In this document: positions 1 to 6,588 of the stretch, in pieces
Layout: each line of letters opens with the position of its first letter
Numbering within the stretch: the first letter of the stretch is position 1
Assembly: GCA_005877675.1 (NCBI GenBank)
Contig: VBNZ01000145.1
Location: 1 to 6,588 of the forward strand
Direction: 5' to 3'
Source of the DNA: Gammaproteobacteria bacterium
GTDB lineage: Bacteria; Pseudomonadota; Gammaproteobacteria; Xanthomonadales; Rhodanobacteraceae
Length of the DNA stretch: 6,588 bases
The notes under the pieces: model-generated
What the model saw: the letters and a program-made list of their open reading frames with translations, nothing else
Told to the model about the DNA's origin: nothing
Database searches by the model: none
Translations under genes and position numbers: made by a program

Positions 1-426
1 TTCATCGATGTGATCAGCCCCTGCGTCGCGTTCAACAATCACGCGGGCAGCACCAAGAGCTATGAGTACGTGCGCGAGCACAATGAAGCGGTGAACCGGC
101 TCGACTTTATCGAAGTGCGCGCGGAGATCCAGGTCGATTATGCCGAGGGCGAATTGATCGATGTGACCCAGCACGACGGCAGCGTGTTGCGCCTGCGCAA
201 GCTCAAGGCCAACTACAATCCGCATGATCGCGTTGCCGCGATGAACTACGTGCACGAGCGCCAGGCCAAGGGCGAGGTCGTTACGGGCCTGCTCTACGTC
301 GACTCCGAGGCGAAGGATCTGCACGAGCATCTTGCGACGACGGAGACGCCGTTCAATCGGCTGGGGGCGAAGGAGTTGAGCCCAGGTGCAGCGACGCTGG
401 CCAAGATCAACAATTCGCTGCGCTAG
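1..426 (+). CDS. korB: 2-oxoacid:ferredoxin oxidoreductase subunit beta, C-terminal part (5' truncated by window)
   Basis: The reading frame is open from base 1 (FIDVISPCVAFNNH...) to the TAG at 424-426, giving 142 residues with the start outside the window. The stretch SPCVAFNNHAGSTKSYEYVREH, at about residues 6-27 of the visible part, is typical of the end of the thiamine-diphosphate domain of KorB-type beta subunits. It is followed by the family's C-terminal region (IQVDYAEGELIDVTQHDGS, then GEVVTGLLYVD). In the family, alpha and beta subunits together convert 2-oxoglutarate or a related 2-oxoacid plus CoA to the acyl-CoA and CO2, reducing ferredoxin in the cytoplasm. The alpha subunit gene (korA) would be expected just upstream, outside the window. 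The thiamine-diphosphate and Fe-S cluster residues lie in the missing N-terminal part, so neither substrate nor activity can be judged. The family call is firm; 2-oxoglutarate specificity is inferred from resemblance. Confidence 0.92.
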   Translation, partial: FIDVISPCVAFNNHAGSTKSYEYVREHNEAVNRLDFIEVRAEIQVDYAEGELIDVTQHDGSVLRLRKLKANYNPHDRVAAMNYVHERQAKGEVVTGLLYVDSEAKDLHEHLATTETPFNRLGAKELSPGAATLAKINNSLR

Positions 427-442
427 CGCGATCTCTCATGCT

Positions 443-519
443 TGCCATTCCCGCGAAAGCGGGAATCCAATGCGTTACGCTTAATCCGTGCAATCCAAAG
501 TCAACGTCGTTGGATTCAC
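443..519. repeat. REP-like palindromic repeat between korB and the methyltransferase gene
   Basis: A perfect 8-bp inverted repeat, ATTCCCGC (447-454) and GCGGGAAT (459-466), closes a GAAA loop (455-458). A second inverted pair follows: GAATCCAA (463-470) against TTGGATTC (510-517), with a nested closer copy, AATCCAA (492-498) against TTGGATT (510-516). The 'CATTCCCGC-loop-GCGGGAATCC' form is a widespread interspersed palindrome in proteobacterial intergenic DNA. Read on the minus strand it gives the spurious peptide WIPAFAGM, often seen in automatic annotations. The hairpin lies 21 bases after the korB stop and has no T tract, so it could protect the 3' end of the mRNA or weaken transcription, but it is not a canonical terminator. 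The outer boundaries are approximate. Confidence 0.75.
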
Positions 520-537
520 GCTTGACCAGCTGCGTTA

Positions 538-1160
538 TTGAAGAGCGCCTCGCTGGAGCGAAGGCAAGGCTACGACCGTGCCTACTTCGACAAGTGGTAT
601 CGCCAATCGCGCCATAGTGTGAATGTGCCCGGCCTGCTCTCACGTAAAGCGGCGCTCGCGGTATCCGTAGCCGAATATTACCTCGGTCGCGAAGTGCGCA
701 CGGTGCTCGATGTCGGTTGCGGCGAGGGCGTTTGGCGCGCGCCGTTGCGGCGCCTGCGCCCGGAGATCGACTATCTGGGGCTGGACAGCAGCGAATACGC
801 GATCGCGCGCTACGGCCGCGCGCGCAACCTGCGCCTCGCGACGTTCAGTCAGCTCGAGCAGCTACGCTTCGATCACACGTTCGATCTGATCGTGTGCTCG
901 GACGTGATGCATTACCTGTCAGCGGAGGAATTGCGTCGTGGCATCATCGGCATCGCCGACATGCTCGATGGCGTGGCCTTTCTCGAACTGTTCACCGCGC
1001 GCGACGCGCTCGACGGTGACCGTCACGGCTACATTCCACGCTCGCCCAAATGGTATTTATCCATTTTTGCGCAGGCTGGACTGACGCCGTGCGGTTCGCA
1101 TTGCTATCTCGGGCCGCGACTCGAAGCTTCGATCGCGGCCCTGGAGATTCCGTCGCGGGT

Positions 1161-1164
<4 letters not shown>
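538..1164 (+). CDS. Class I SAM-dependent methyltransferase, substrate unknown
   Basis: The protein has 208 residues. Motif I of Rossmann-fold methyltransferases, VLDVGCGEG, is at residues 56-64 and binds S-adenosylmethionine. The acidic end of strand 2 is D83 in YLGLDSSE, and the post-motif strand FDLIVCSDVMHYL is at 115-127. The N-terminal YDRAYFDKWYR (12-22) looks like conserved family sequence. No signal peptide or membrane segment is visible, so a cytoplasmic enzyme is expected. The methyl acceptor cannot be told; small-molecule, lipid or protein substrates are all possible. The start is uncertain: TTG at 538 is the first usable codon after an in-frame TGA at 523-525, there is no ribosome-binding site before it, and the next in-frame candidates (GTG 619, GTG 625) would remove the conserved YDRAYFDKWYR segment. 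The palindromic repeat ends about 20 bases upstream. The TAG stop (1162-1164) overlaps the stop of the convergent helicase gene. Confidence 0.82.
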
Positions 1165-2474
<1,310 letters not shown>

Positions 2475-2550
2475 TGCTAATTGAGTCCTGAAAATCGCGC
2501 ACAGGCGCGAGCGGCTCGCCCAACGCTCGATCAGAGCAGGCGAACCGACG

Positions 2551-2576
2551 AAAAAAACCTCAGCGTTTCCGATAAG
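2551..2576 (-). terminator. Weak hairpin plus U7 in the rhlE leader: candidate attenuator
   Basis: Read on the minus strand, CTTATCG (2576-2570) can pair with CGCTGAG (2565-2559) across a GAAA tetraloop. One T-C mismatch and one G-U wobble interrupt the stem. After a single G come seven T residues (2557-2551). A stem followed by a U run is the form of an intrinsic terminator, and its place about 77 bases before the rhlE start would make it a leader attenuator. The stem is short and partly A/T, so it may be inactive. On the plus strand the run is A7 and would not terminate. Confidence 0.25.
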
Positions 2577-2697
2577 CCGCGCCGCGGGCGTGGCGGTCAG
2601 GCGCGTTCAAAAGCGCAAGCCGCAAGGGGCGTCGTAACCGGAGAATGCGGACTCGAGATGAATCCGAAACGGAAAGAGAAGCGACGCAACAGCCCAT

Positions 2698-2703
2698 ATT
2701 GTA
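2698..2703 (-). promoter_or_regulatory. Candidate sigma-70 -10 box for rhlE
   Basis: On the minus strand the sequence reads GGCTACAATATG. TACAAT (2703-2698) matches the TATAAT consensus at five of six bases. No good -35 box lies at 16-18 bases; the nearest TTG-containing hexamer, TTGCCG, is at only 13. A start just downstream would give a leader of roughly 215 bases containing the possible attenuator hairpin. The call rests on the -10 box and on its position in the divergent gap. Confidence 0.35.
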
Positions 2704-2824
2704 GCCGAACTCGCTCCGGCAAGCCACAGCGCAGTAAAAGGCAGTGTTGCGCGCGGACATGAGTTTTTGCGAATTTCAGGCTAGGCTTGGGGTTGATGGC
2801 ACTTTCAGACAGCCAATCGAAGCC

Positions 2825-2830
2825 AAGGAA
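2825..2830 (+). promoter_or_regulatory. Ribosome-binding site that decides the binding-protein start
   Basis: AAGGAA at 2825-2830 lies four bases before ATG 2835. It supports that start over the in-frame TTG 2787 and ATG 2796, which would add a 13-16 residue hydrophilic extension before the signal peptide. Confidence 0.6.
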
Positions 2831-2834
2831 AACG

Positions 2835-3803
2835 ATGAAAACGATCGGATATACATTGCTGCTCGCGGCTGTGGTGTTTGCGGGGCCTGCCGCGGCGCAG
2901 GACGTGGTGCGCCTGGGCAATCTCAAGTTCGCGCATTACGGCGCGGTGTCGTATATGAAGGAGATCGCGCCCAAATATAACCTCAAGATCGAGGAGCGCA
3001 TGTTTGCCAAAGGCCTCGACATCGTGCCGGCGATCGTCGCGGGCGAGATCGATGCCGCGGCCAGCGCCGCCGATGCGGCGATCGCCGGTCGCAGCAGTGG
3101 CGCGCCGGTCTATATCGTCGCGGGCTTCGCCAAGGGCGGCGCGCGATTGGTCGCGCAGGCCGGATCAAATATCAAAACCGTCGCCGACCTGAAGGGCAAG
3201 AAGGTCGGCGTTGCACGCGGCGGTGCGCAGGAGCTGCTGTTGCTCGCGGAACTCGCCAAGGCCGGCCTGACCTGGTCGGACCAGCCAGGCAAGGACGTGC
3301 AGATCGTCTACATGGCGTTCGCCGATCTCAATCAGGCACTGCTGCAGAAGCAGATCGATGCGATGTGTCAGTCCGAGCCACAGTCATCGCAGGCGATCCA
3401 CAAGGGGTTCGGCGTCGAAATGCTTAAACCCTACGACACGCCGATCGGCGCACCGGTGCGCGCACTGGTGATCACCGAAAAGCTCTACAAGGAAAAGCCC
3501 GACGTGGCGCGTCGCTTTGTCGAGTGCTTCGTCGAGGCGACGAAGACCTTCATCGATAAGCCCGACCTTGCCGAGAAATACGTGCGCGAGCAGATGTTCA
3601 AGGGCCAGATAACGCCGGAAGACTTTCACGACGCGCTGGAAAATTCGCCATACACCTACGACATCAGCGTCGAGCACATCCAGGCTACGACCGATCTGAT
3701 GCAAAAGTACGGCGTCGGCCGTTTGCAGAACCCGCCCAAGGCGAGCGAGTGGGTCAAGCTCGACCTGCTGACTAAGGCCAAGGCTGATCTGAAAATCAAA
3801 TGA
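2835..3803 (+). CDS. NitT/TauT-family ABC transporter substrate-binding protein
   Basis: From ATG 2835 the protein has 322 residues. It begins with a classic Sec signal peptide: MKTIGY, a hydrophobic core LLLAAVVFAG, and a likely cleavage after PAAA before QDVV (about residue 21). The mature part has the type II periplasmic binding protein layout of the NMT1/TauA/SsuA group: VRLGNLKFAHYGAVSYMKEI near the start, AIVAGEIDAAASAADAAI, the domain crossover VADLKGKKVGVARGG, and a helical C-terminal lobe (DVARRFVECFVEATKTFI). Family members catch sulfonates, nitrate, pyrimidine precursors, riboflavin or aromatic acids in the periplasm and hand them to a TauC-type permease. No residue here fixes the ligand. 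The stop overlaps the start of the permease gene, so the two are translated together. The upstream region is shared divergently with rhlE, and its promoter is not obvious. Confidence 0.87.
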   Translation: MKTIGYTLLLAAVVFAGPAAAQDVVRLGNLKFAHYGAVSYMKEIAPKYNLKIEERMFAKGLDIVPAIVAGEIDAAASAADAAIAGRSSGAPVYIVAGFAKGGARLVAQAGSNIKTVADLKGKKVGVARGGAQELLLLAELAKAGLTWSDQPGKDVQIVYMAFADLNQALLQKQIDAMCQSEPQSSQAIHKGFGVEMLKPYDTPIGAPVRALVITEKLYKEKPDVARRFVECFVEATKTFIDKPDLAEKYVREQMFKGQITPEDFHDALENSPYTYDISVEHIQATTDLMQKYGVGRLQNPPKASEWVKLDLLTKAKADLKIK

Positions 3804-4627
3804 TGGCAACGCAGTCGGCAAACTACGCCTGGCTGCGCGGGTTGGCGCTGCCGCTCGCCATCCTCGTGTTGTGGGAATTCGTCTGCGATATGGGTTGGGT
3901 GCAGGCGATCGTACTGCCATCGCCGCACGCGGTCGCGCTGCGCTGGTGGGCGGCACTGGTGCCGGCACAGCCGTACGATGGTGCCCAGGGCTCGTATTTC
4001 GCATGGCTGTTCTCGGGGGAATTGTTGCGCGACGCCGGCGCGAGTATGTGGCGCATCGTCGTCGGATTTCTGATCGGCGCGTTGCCGGCGTTGCCGCTAG
4101 GCCTCGCGATGGGATCGAGCGACCGCGCCTACGCATACTTCAATCCGCTGATTCAAATCCTGCGGCCGATCCCGCCGATCGCGTTCATTCCGCTCGCAAT
4201 CCTGTGGTTCGGGCTCGGCAACCCGCCGGCGTATTTCCTGATCGCGCTCGGTGCGTTTTTCCCGGTGCTCATGAACACGATCGCCGGCGTACGCAGCGTC
4301 GATGGTATCTATTTGCGCGCGGCGCGCAATCTCGGCGCGTCGCCCGGGCGCATCTTCATTTCGGTGATGCTGCCCGCGGCGATGCCGTACATCCTCGCCG
4401 GCATCCGCATCGGCATCGGCACCGCGTTCATCGTTGTCATCGTGGCCGAGATGATTGCGGTCAACAGCGGCATCGGCTATCGCATCCTCGAGGCGCGCGA
4501 ATACATGTGGTCGGACAAGATCATCGCGGGCATGGTGACGATCGGCCTTCTGGGCCTGGCGATCGATGTCGGCGTGAACCGCCTCAACACGCACCTGCTG
4601 CGCTGGCATCGTGGGCTGGAACGGTGA
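3800..4627 (+). CDS. NitT/TauT-family ABC transporter permease (TauC/SsuC-like)
   Basis: The protein has 275 residues and about six membrane segments, near 12-30, 85-107, 123-139, 143-163, 198-222 and 241-260. The cytoplasmic EAA loop that docks on the ATPase is clear: RAARNLGASPGRIFISVMLP (173-192), followed by the usual GIRIGIGTAFIVVIVAEM. Family features LPSP (39-42) and RPIPPIAFIPLAILWFGLG (122-140) are also present. The segment between residues 48 and 75 (WWAALVPAQPYDGAQGSYF...) looks longer than I remember in TauC or SsuC and should lie on the periplasmic side. The start ATG overlaps the stop of the binding protein (ATGA, 3800-3803); a second ATG follows immediately at 3803. The stop overlaps the next gene's GTG start (GTGA, 4624-4627). 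Both overlaps indicate translational coupling within one operon. The gene itself looks intact. Confidence 0.9.
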   Translation: MMATQSANYAWLRGLALPLAILVLWEFVCDMGWVQAIVLPSPHAVALRWWAALVPAQPYDGAQGSYFAWLFSGELLRDAGASMWRIVVGFLIGALPALPLGLAMGSSDRAYAYFNPLIQILRPIPPIAFIPLAILWFGLGNPPAYFLIALGAFFPVLMNTIAGVRSVDGIYLRAARNLGASPGRIFISVMLPAAMPYILAGIRIGIGTAFIVVIVAEMIAVNSGIGYRILEAREYMWSDKIIAGMVTIGLLGLAIDVGVNRLNTHLLRWHRGLER

Positions 4628-5404
4628 GCACGGCCATGCCCACCCAGGCGCAAATTCATATCGCCGGCGTCGAGAAACGTTTTGGCGGCGGCGCCGGCGC
4701 CGTCGCGGCACTCCAAGGCATCGATCTCGATATCGACAGCGGCGAGTTCGTCTGCCTGCTCGGGCCTTCCGGCTGCGGCAAGTCGACGCTGCTCAATCTG
4801 ATCGCGGGATTCTTGATGCCAAGTGGCGGTACGCTCAGCGTCGACGGCAAAGCCGTTCCAGGAATACGCGCTGTTCCCCTGGATGACGGTCGAGGACAAC
4901 ATCGGCTTCGGCCTGCGCATCAAGAGCCTGCCGCGCGATGCGATCCGCGCGCGCGTCTCCGAGTTGCTCAAGCTGCTCGGGCTGCAGGAATTTCGTGCGC
5001 GCTTTCCGAAGGATTTATCCGGCGGCATGCGCCAGCGTGTTGCGATCGCACGCGTACTCGCGCTGGACTCGCCGATCCTGCTGATGGACGAGCCGTTCGG
5101 CGCACTCGATGCGCTGACACGGCGCACATTGCAGGACGAGTTGCTGCGTCTATGGCAGCAGCTGCGCAAGACTGTGGTATTCGTCACGCACAGCATCGAG
5201 GAGGCGATCTATCTCGCCGACCGCGTCGTCGTGATGACCTATCGTCCCGGTACGATCAAACGCGATCAGCGCATCGCGCTGTCGCGGCCGCGCGATCCTG
5301 CATCGAACGAGTTCAACGCATTGAAGCGCGAACTCGCCGCGCTGGTCACCGCCGAACACGAGCGGCATATCGAGAGCGAGCGGCGCGGCGTGGCGGTGGA
5401 CTGA
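4624..5404 (+). pseudogene. NitT/TauT-family ABC transporter ATP-binding protein, broken by a deletion and frameshift
   Basis: Two frames together make one TauB/SsuB-like ATPase. The first (from GTG 4624, or ATG 4636) carries IHIAGVEKRF, Walker A GPSGCGKST (4762-4788) and LNLIAGFLMPSGGTLSVDGKAV, losing homology at about 4855. The second takes over one base later, at 4856, with the Q-loop FQEYALFPWMTVEDNI, signature LSGGMRQ (5015-5035), Walker B ILLMDE (5075-5092), the D-loop region and H-loop histidine (5189-5191), ending at TGA 5402-5404. In TauB about ten residues (like EGPGAERGVV) stand between GK-x-x and FQ; here they are absent. The lesion is therefore best read as a deletion of about 32 bases, not a one-base error. 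Without re-framing, the first frame runs on unstopped to 5676 as unrelated sequence. The GTGA overlap couples it to the permease. A mutated gene is likelier than programmed shifting, but an assembly error remains possible. Confidence 0.85.
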
Positions 5405-5423
5405 CAAGATCAAGAGCCGCCAA

Positions 5424-5460
5424 CGCAAAAGACGCAAAGCAAGAAAGAAAGACCGCAAAG
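5424..5460 (+). repeat. Short CGCAAA direct repeats after the ABC operon
   Basis: Three copies of CGCAAA occur within 37 bases: CGCAAAA (5424-5430), CGCAAAG (5433-5439) and CGCAAAG (5454-5460). The latter two sit inside GACGCAAAG and ACCGCAAAG, and a GAAAGAAAGA purine run lies between them. The stretch begins 19 bases after the end of the ATPase gene. 'ACGCAAAGACGCAAAG' strings are a familiar kind of intergenic repeat in proteobacteria. I see no coding sense in it and no stable hairpin. Confidence 0.45.
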
Positions 5461-5473
5461 GCGAGCTTTTGTC

Positions 5474-5677
5474 GTCATTCCGGGGCCGTCACAGGCGGAG
5501 CCCGGAATCCAGTTCTGCCCTGGCGAGCAAGAGCGAGGAACTGGATTACGCGCGACTCCTGTCGCGCGCCCTGCGGGCCATTCGTTACGCGAATGAGTAA
5601 AAAGGAGACTTCACTTTTGCTGCGCGAATGTTCGCTTCGGCATCCTGCCTGCGCAGTCTCGCCTGCGCGCGAATGAC
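5474..5677. repeat. Composite palindromic intergenic repeat, about 204 bases, with GTCATTC / GAATGAC ends
   Basis: The element is bounded by a 7-bp inverted pair, GTCATTC (5474-5480) and GAATGAC (5671-5677). Inside is a chain of perfect inverted repeats: ATTCCGGG (5477-5484) / CCCGGAAT (5501-5508); ATCCAGTTC (5507-5515) / GAACTGGAT (5538-5546); GCGCGAC (5550-5556) / GTCGCGC (5561-5567) with a TCCT loop; GCCC (5568-5571) / GGGC (5575-5578); CATTCG (5579-5584) / CGAATG (5590-5595). It has no transposase and no reading frame with family resemblance. It looks like a REP-type cluster or a small non-autonomous element, and it fills most of the gap between the importer operon and the convergent lipoprotein gene. 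In that place it could end transcription from both sides. The exact ends are inferred from the symmetry. Confidence 0.65.
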
Positions 5678-5738
5678 CAGCAAGAACTGCGTCGATCCGG
5701 GGCCTGCGTGTGAAAAGGAAGCGTGAGCAAGGGGGAGC

Positions 5739-6242
5739 CTACAGCCGCACGCGCTTTGCGCCGGCGTAGTGCTGGTCCCAATACGGGTTGCTGAGCAAAT
5801 CCAGGCGCACCGTGCCGCCTTCGTTCGGCGCGTGCACGAAACGATCCTGCCCGACGTAGATGCCGATATGGCTTACGCCCGATCCAAAGGTCTTGAAGAA
5901 CACGAGGTCGCCGCCGCGCAGGCGATCGTGGCGCACCTCGATGAGATCGACGGCGTAGATATCCTGCACGATACGCGGCAGAGCAACGCCGGCGACTTCG
6001 TTGAAAACATAGACGATAAGTCCGCTGCAGTCGAAGCCGCTCTGCGGCGTGTTGCCGCCCCAGTGGTAGGGCGTGCCAACCAGGCCGATTGCGCGGAACA
6101 GGATGTCGTTCGGCGACACGATGCCATGTTGCGCAGGCGTCGCGTAGCGCACTGCGGGCGCGGGGGCATGACGTACGCGTGGGCCGCCACAGGCGGTCAT
6201 CAGCGCGACGGCGGTCAACACAGCGATGCGGGTCAGGCGCAT
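5739..6242 (-). CDS. NlpC/P60 family lipoprotein, probable peptidoglycan endopeptidase
   Basis: From the ATG at 6242 (read on minus) the protein has 167 residues. The N-terminus MRLTRIAVLTAVALMTAC is a lipoprotein signal peptide with lipobox MTAC and Cys18 as the lipidated residue. After a Pro/Ala/Arg-rich linker comes a single NlpC/P60 domain: GTPYHWGGNTPQSGFDCSGL with the catalytic Cys at 72, SHIGIYVG with His at 125, and FVHAPN with His at 137, the three expected active-site residues. Such proteins cut the D-Glu-to-diamino-acid bond in peptidoglycan stem peptides from the envelope, as E. coli MepS does; the size resembles MepS/NlpC. A longer version from GTG 6272 adds ten residues before the signal peptide and is less likely. 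No strong ribosome-binding site precedes either start. It is transcribed towards the repeat element and away from the slyD-like gene. Confidence 0.88.
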   Translation of the reverse strand: MRLTRIAVLTAVALMTACGGPRVRHAPAPAVRYATPAQHGIVSPNDILFRAIGLVGTPYHWGGNTPQSGFDCSGLIVYVFNEVAGVALPRIVQDIYAVDLIEVRHDRLRGGDLVFFKTFGSGVSHIGIYVGQDRFVHAPNEGGTVRLDLLSNPYWDQHYAGAKRVRL

Positions 6243-6317
6243 GAGCGCGCAGGTTCGGGCAAAGCGCGGCACCTGTCAACGGCCGTCCGACATGCGGATC
6301 GAAAGCGCCGATGCGTG

Positions 6318-6323
6318 TATACT
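6318..6323 (+). promoter_or_regulatory. Candidate -10 box for the slyD-like gene
   Basis: TATACT (6318-6323), preceded by GCGTG, matches five of six bases of TATAAT and lies 37 bases before ATG 6361. That would give a leader of about 30 bases. No recognisable -35 box is found at 16-18 bases. It sits in the 118-base gap between the divergent lipoprotein and isomerase genes. Confidence 0.4.
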
Positions 6324-6360
6324 TTCGCGCTTTCGGATCAGGCTACACGTGGAAACCAAA

Positions 6361-6588
6361 ATGAATGTGGAGAAAGACAAGGTCGCAACGTTTCACTACC
6401 ACCTCACCGACGCCGCCGGCGAGGTGATCGATTCGTCGCGCGAGGCGCAGCCGCTGACGATCCTGGTCGGCCACGGCGCGTTGATTCCAGGCATGGAGCA
6501 GGCGCTGATCGGACACAAGGTCGGCGACCGTTTCGATATCGTCGTGCCGCCGGCGGAAGGCTACGGCGAGCGCCGCGATGACTTCACC
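6361..6588 (+). CDS. slyD: FKBP-type peptidyl-prolyl cis-trans isomerase, SlyD-like (3' truncated by window)
   Basis: The visible 76 residues follow the SlyD N-terminus closely: MNVEKDKVATFHYHLTDAAG, GEVIDSS, the hydrophobic core PLTILVGHGALIPGMEQALIGHKVGDRF (31-58), then PPAEGYGERRDD, where the insert-in-flap chaperone domain starts in SlyD. E. coli SlyD has the same order (VLVDESP, HGHGSLISGLETALEGHEVGDKF, DAYG), as I remember it. The protein is a cytoplasmic prolyl isomerase and chaperone; in enterobacteria its His/Cys-rich tail also delivers nickel. Whether this copy has such a tail cannot be seen. ATG 6361 is chosen because GGAAA (6351-6355) precedes it by five bases. An in-frame GTG at 6349 would add four residues and cannot be excluded. 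The insert domain and stop lie beyond the window. Confidence 0.88.
   Translation, partial: MNVEKDKVATFHYHLTDAAGEVIDSSREAQPLTILVGHGALIPGMEQALIGHKVGDRFDIVVPPAEGYGERRDDFT

Larger units (their letters stand above)
2475..2834. other. Divergent intergenic region between rhlE and the ABC importer operon
   Basis: This 360-base gap separates two divergently transcribed units. It holds the minus-strand rhlE leader with its candidate -10 box and weak hairpin. It also holds a short dyad, GCGAGC-G-GCTCGC (2507-2519), about 33 bases upstream of the rhlE start, which could fold in the leader RNA or be a protein site. On the plus strand I could not find a convincing -35/-10 pair for the importer operon. No small ORF here shows family resemblance, and no tRNA or riboswitch fold is recognisable. 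Confidence 0.5.
5405..5738. other. Repeat-filled gap between the ABC operon and the lipoprotein gene
   Basis: These 334 bases contain the CGCAAA repeats and the composite palindromic element. The last 61 bases (5678-5738) show nothing I can name. No gene is supported: frames open here are the run-on of the broken ATPase frame (to 5676) and an opposite-strand frame read through the repeat. No stem followed by a T run is visible for either flanking gene. Confidence 0.6.

Noticed and set aside
447..466. Intrinsic terminator for korB.
   Set aside because: The hairpin is strong but followed by CCAATGCG with no T tract, so it is listed as a repeat.
407..643. A 78-codon minus-strand frame containing WIPAFAGM.
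   Set aside because: This peptide is the usual translation of the palindromic repeat, not a gene; the frame also overlaps the korB end and the start of the methyltransferase.
4840..4870. Programmed +1 ribosomal frameshift that would rescue the ATPase.
   Set aside because: The merged protein would still lack about ten conserved residues before the Q-loop, and there is no recognisable shift-prone codon with stop or stimulatory structure. A deletion explains both the frame and the missing residues.
5424..5460. CRISPR-like array.
   Set aside because: The units are only 6-9 bases with irregular spacing and no conserved repeat or unique spacer of proper length.
3871..5676. A 601-codon plus-strand open frame across the permease and ATPase genes.
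   Set aside because: Up to about 4623 it is a shadow of the permease in another frame (Arg/Ala-rich, no family resemblance). Only 4624-4855 is real coding sequence, as the first part of the ATPase; the rest is out of frame.
6274..6279. Perfect -35 box TTGACA on the minus strand upstream of the lipoprotein gene.
   Set aside because: No -10-like hexamer is found at 16-18 bases (GAACCT and neighbours are poor), and transcription would start almost at the ATG, so it is not listed as a promoter.
5769..6581. A 270-codon plus-strand frame across the lipoprotein and slyD-like genes.
   Set aside because: It runs antisense through the NlpC/P60 catalytic motifs and out of frame through the isomerase; no domain is recognisable.

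Overview
The window is GC-rich chromosomal DNA of a proteobacterium. Gene content and repeat style fit the Gammaproteobacteria best, around the Xanthomonadales (Lysobacterales). The pointers are an RhlE helicase whose start resembles E. coli RhlE, a SlyD-type isomerase, a small NlpC/P60 lipoprotein, and 'CATTCCCGC-loop-GCGGGAATCC' interspersed palindromes. This placement is inference from family resemblance; no rRNA, tRNA or other decisive marker is present.

Layout from left to right. (1) 1-426: the C-terminal end of a 2-oxoacid:ferredoxin oxidoreductase beta subunit (KorB type), cut by the window edge. (2) 427-537: an intergenic stretch holding a REP-like palindromic repeat. (3) 538-1164: a small class I SAM-dependent methyltransferase with a TTG start against the repeat. 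It converges on (4), the DEAD-box RNA helicase rhlE (minus, 1161-2474); the two stop codons overlap by 4 bases. (5) 2475-2834: a 360-base divergent region with the rhlE leader, a candidate rhlE -10 box and a possible leader hairpin with a U tract. (6) 2835-5404: a three-gene NitT/TauT-type ABC importer operon (periplasmic binding protein, permease, ATPase) coupled by ATGA and GTGA stop/start overlaps. (7) 5405-5738: a repeat-filled gap with CGCAAA direct repeats and a ~204-base composite palindromic element. (8) 5739-6242, minus: an NlpC/P60 cell-wall hydrolase lipoprotein. (9) 6361-6588: the N-terminal part of a SlyD-like FKBP prolyl isomerase, cut by the window edge and divergent from the lipoprotein gene.

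The three importer genes should work together: the exported binding protein captures a small solute, the permease carries it across the inner membrane, and a dimer of the ATPase drives transport. The substrate cannot be read from the sequence. The most notable observation is that the ATPase gene is broken. Walker A lies in one frame and the Q-loop, signature, Walker B and H-loop in another, and about 10-11 conserved codons are missing at the junction near position 4855. This looks like a ~32-base deletion, so the importer has either lost its own motor or the assembly is wrong here.

The other genes are ordinary housekeeping or accessory functions. I see no CRISPR array, transposase, phage gene, tRNA or rRNA, and no convincing undescribed system. 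The items worth checking are the ATPase lesion, the two palindromic repeat elements and the rhlE leader.
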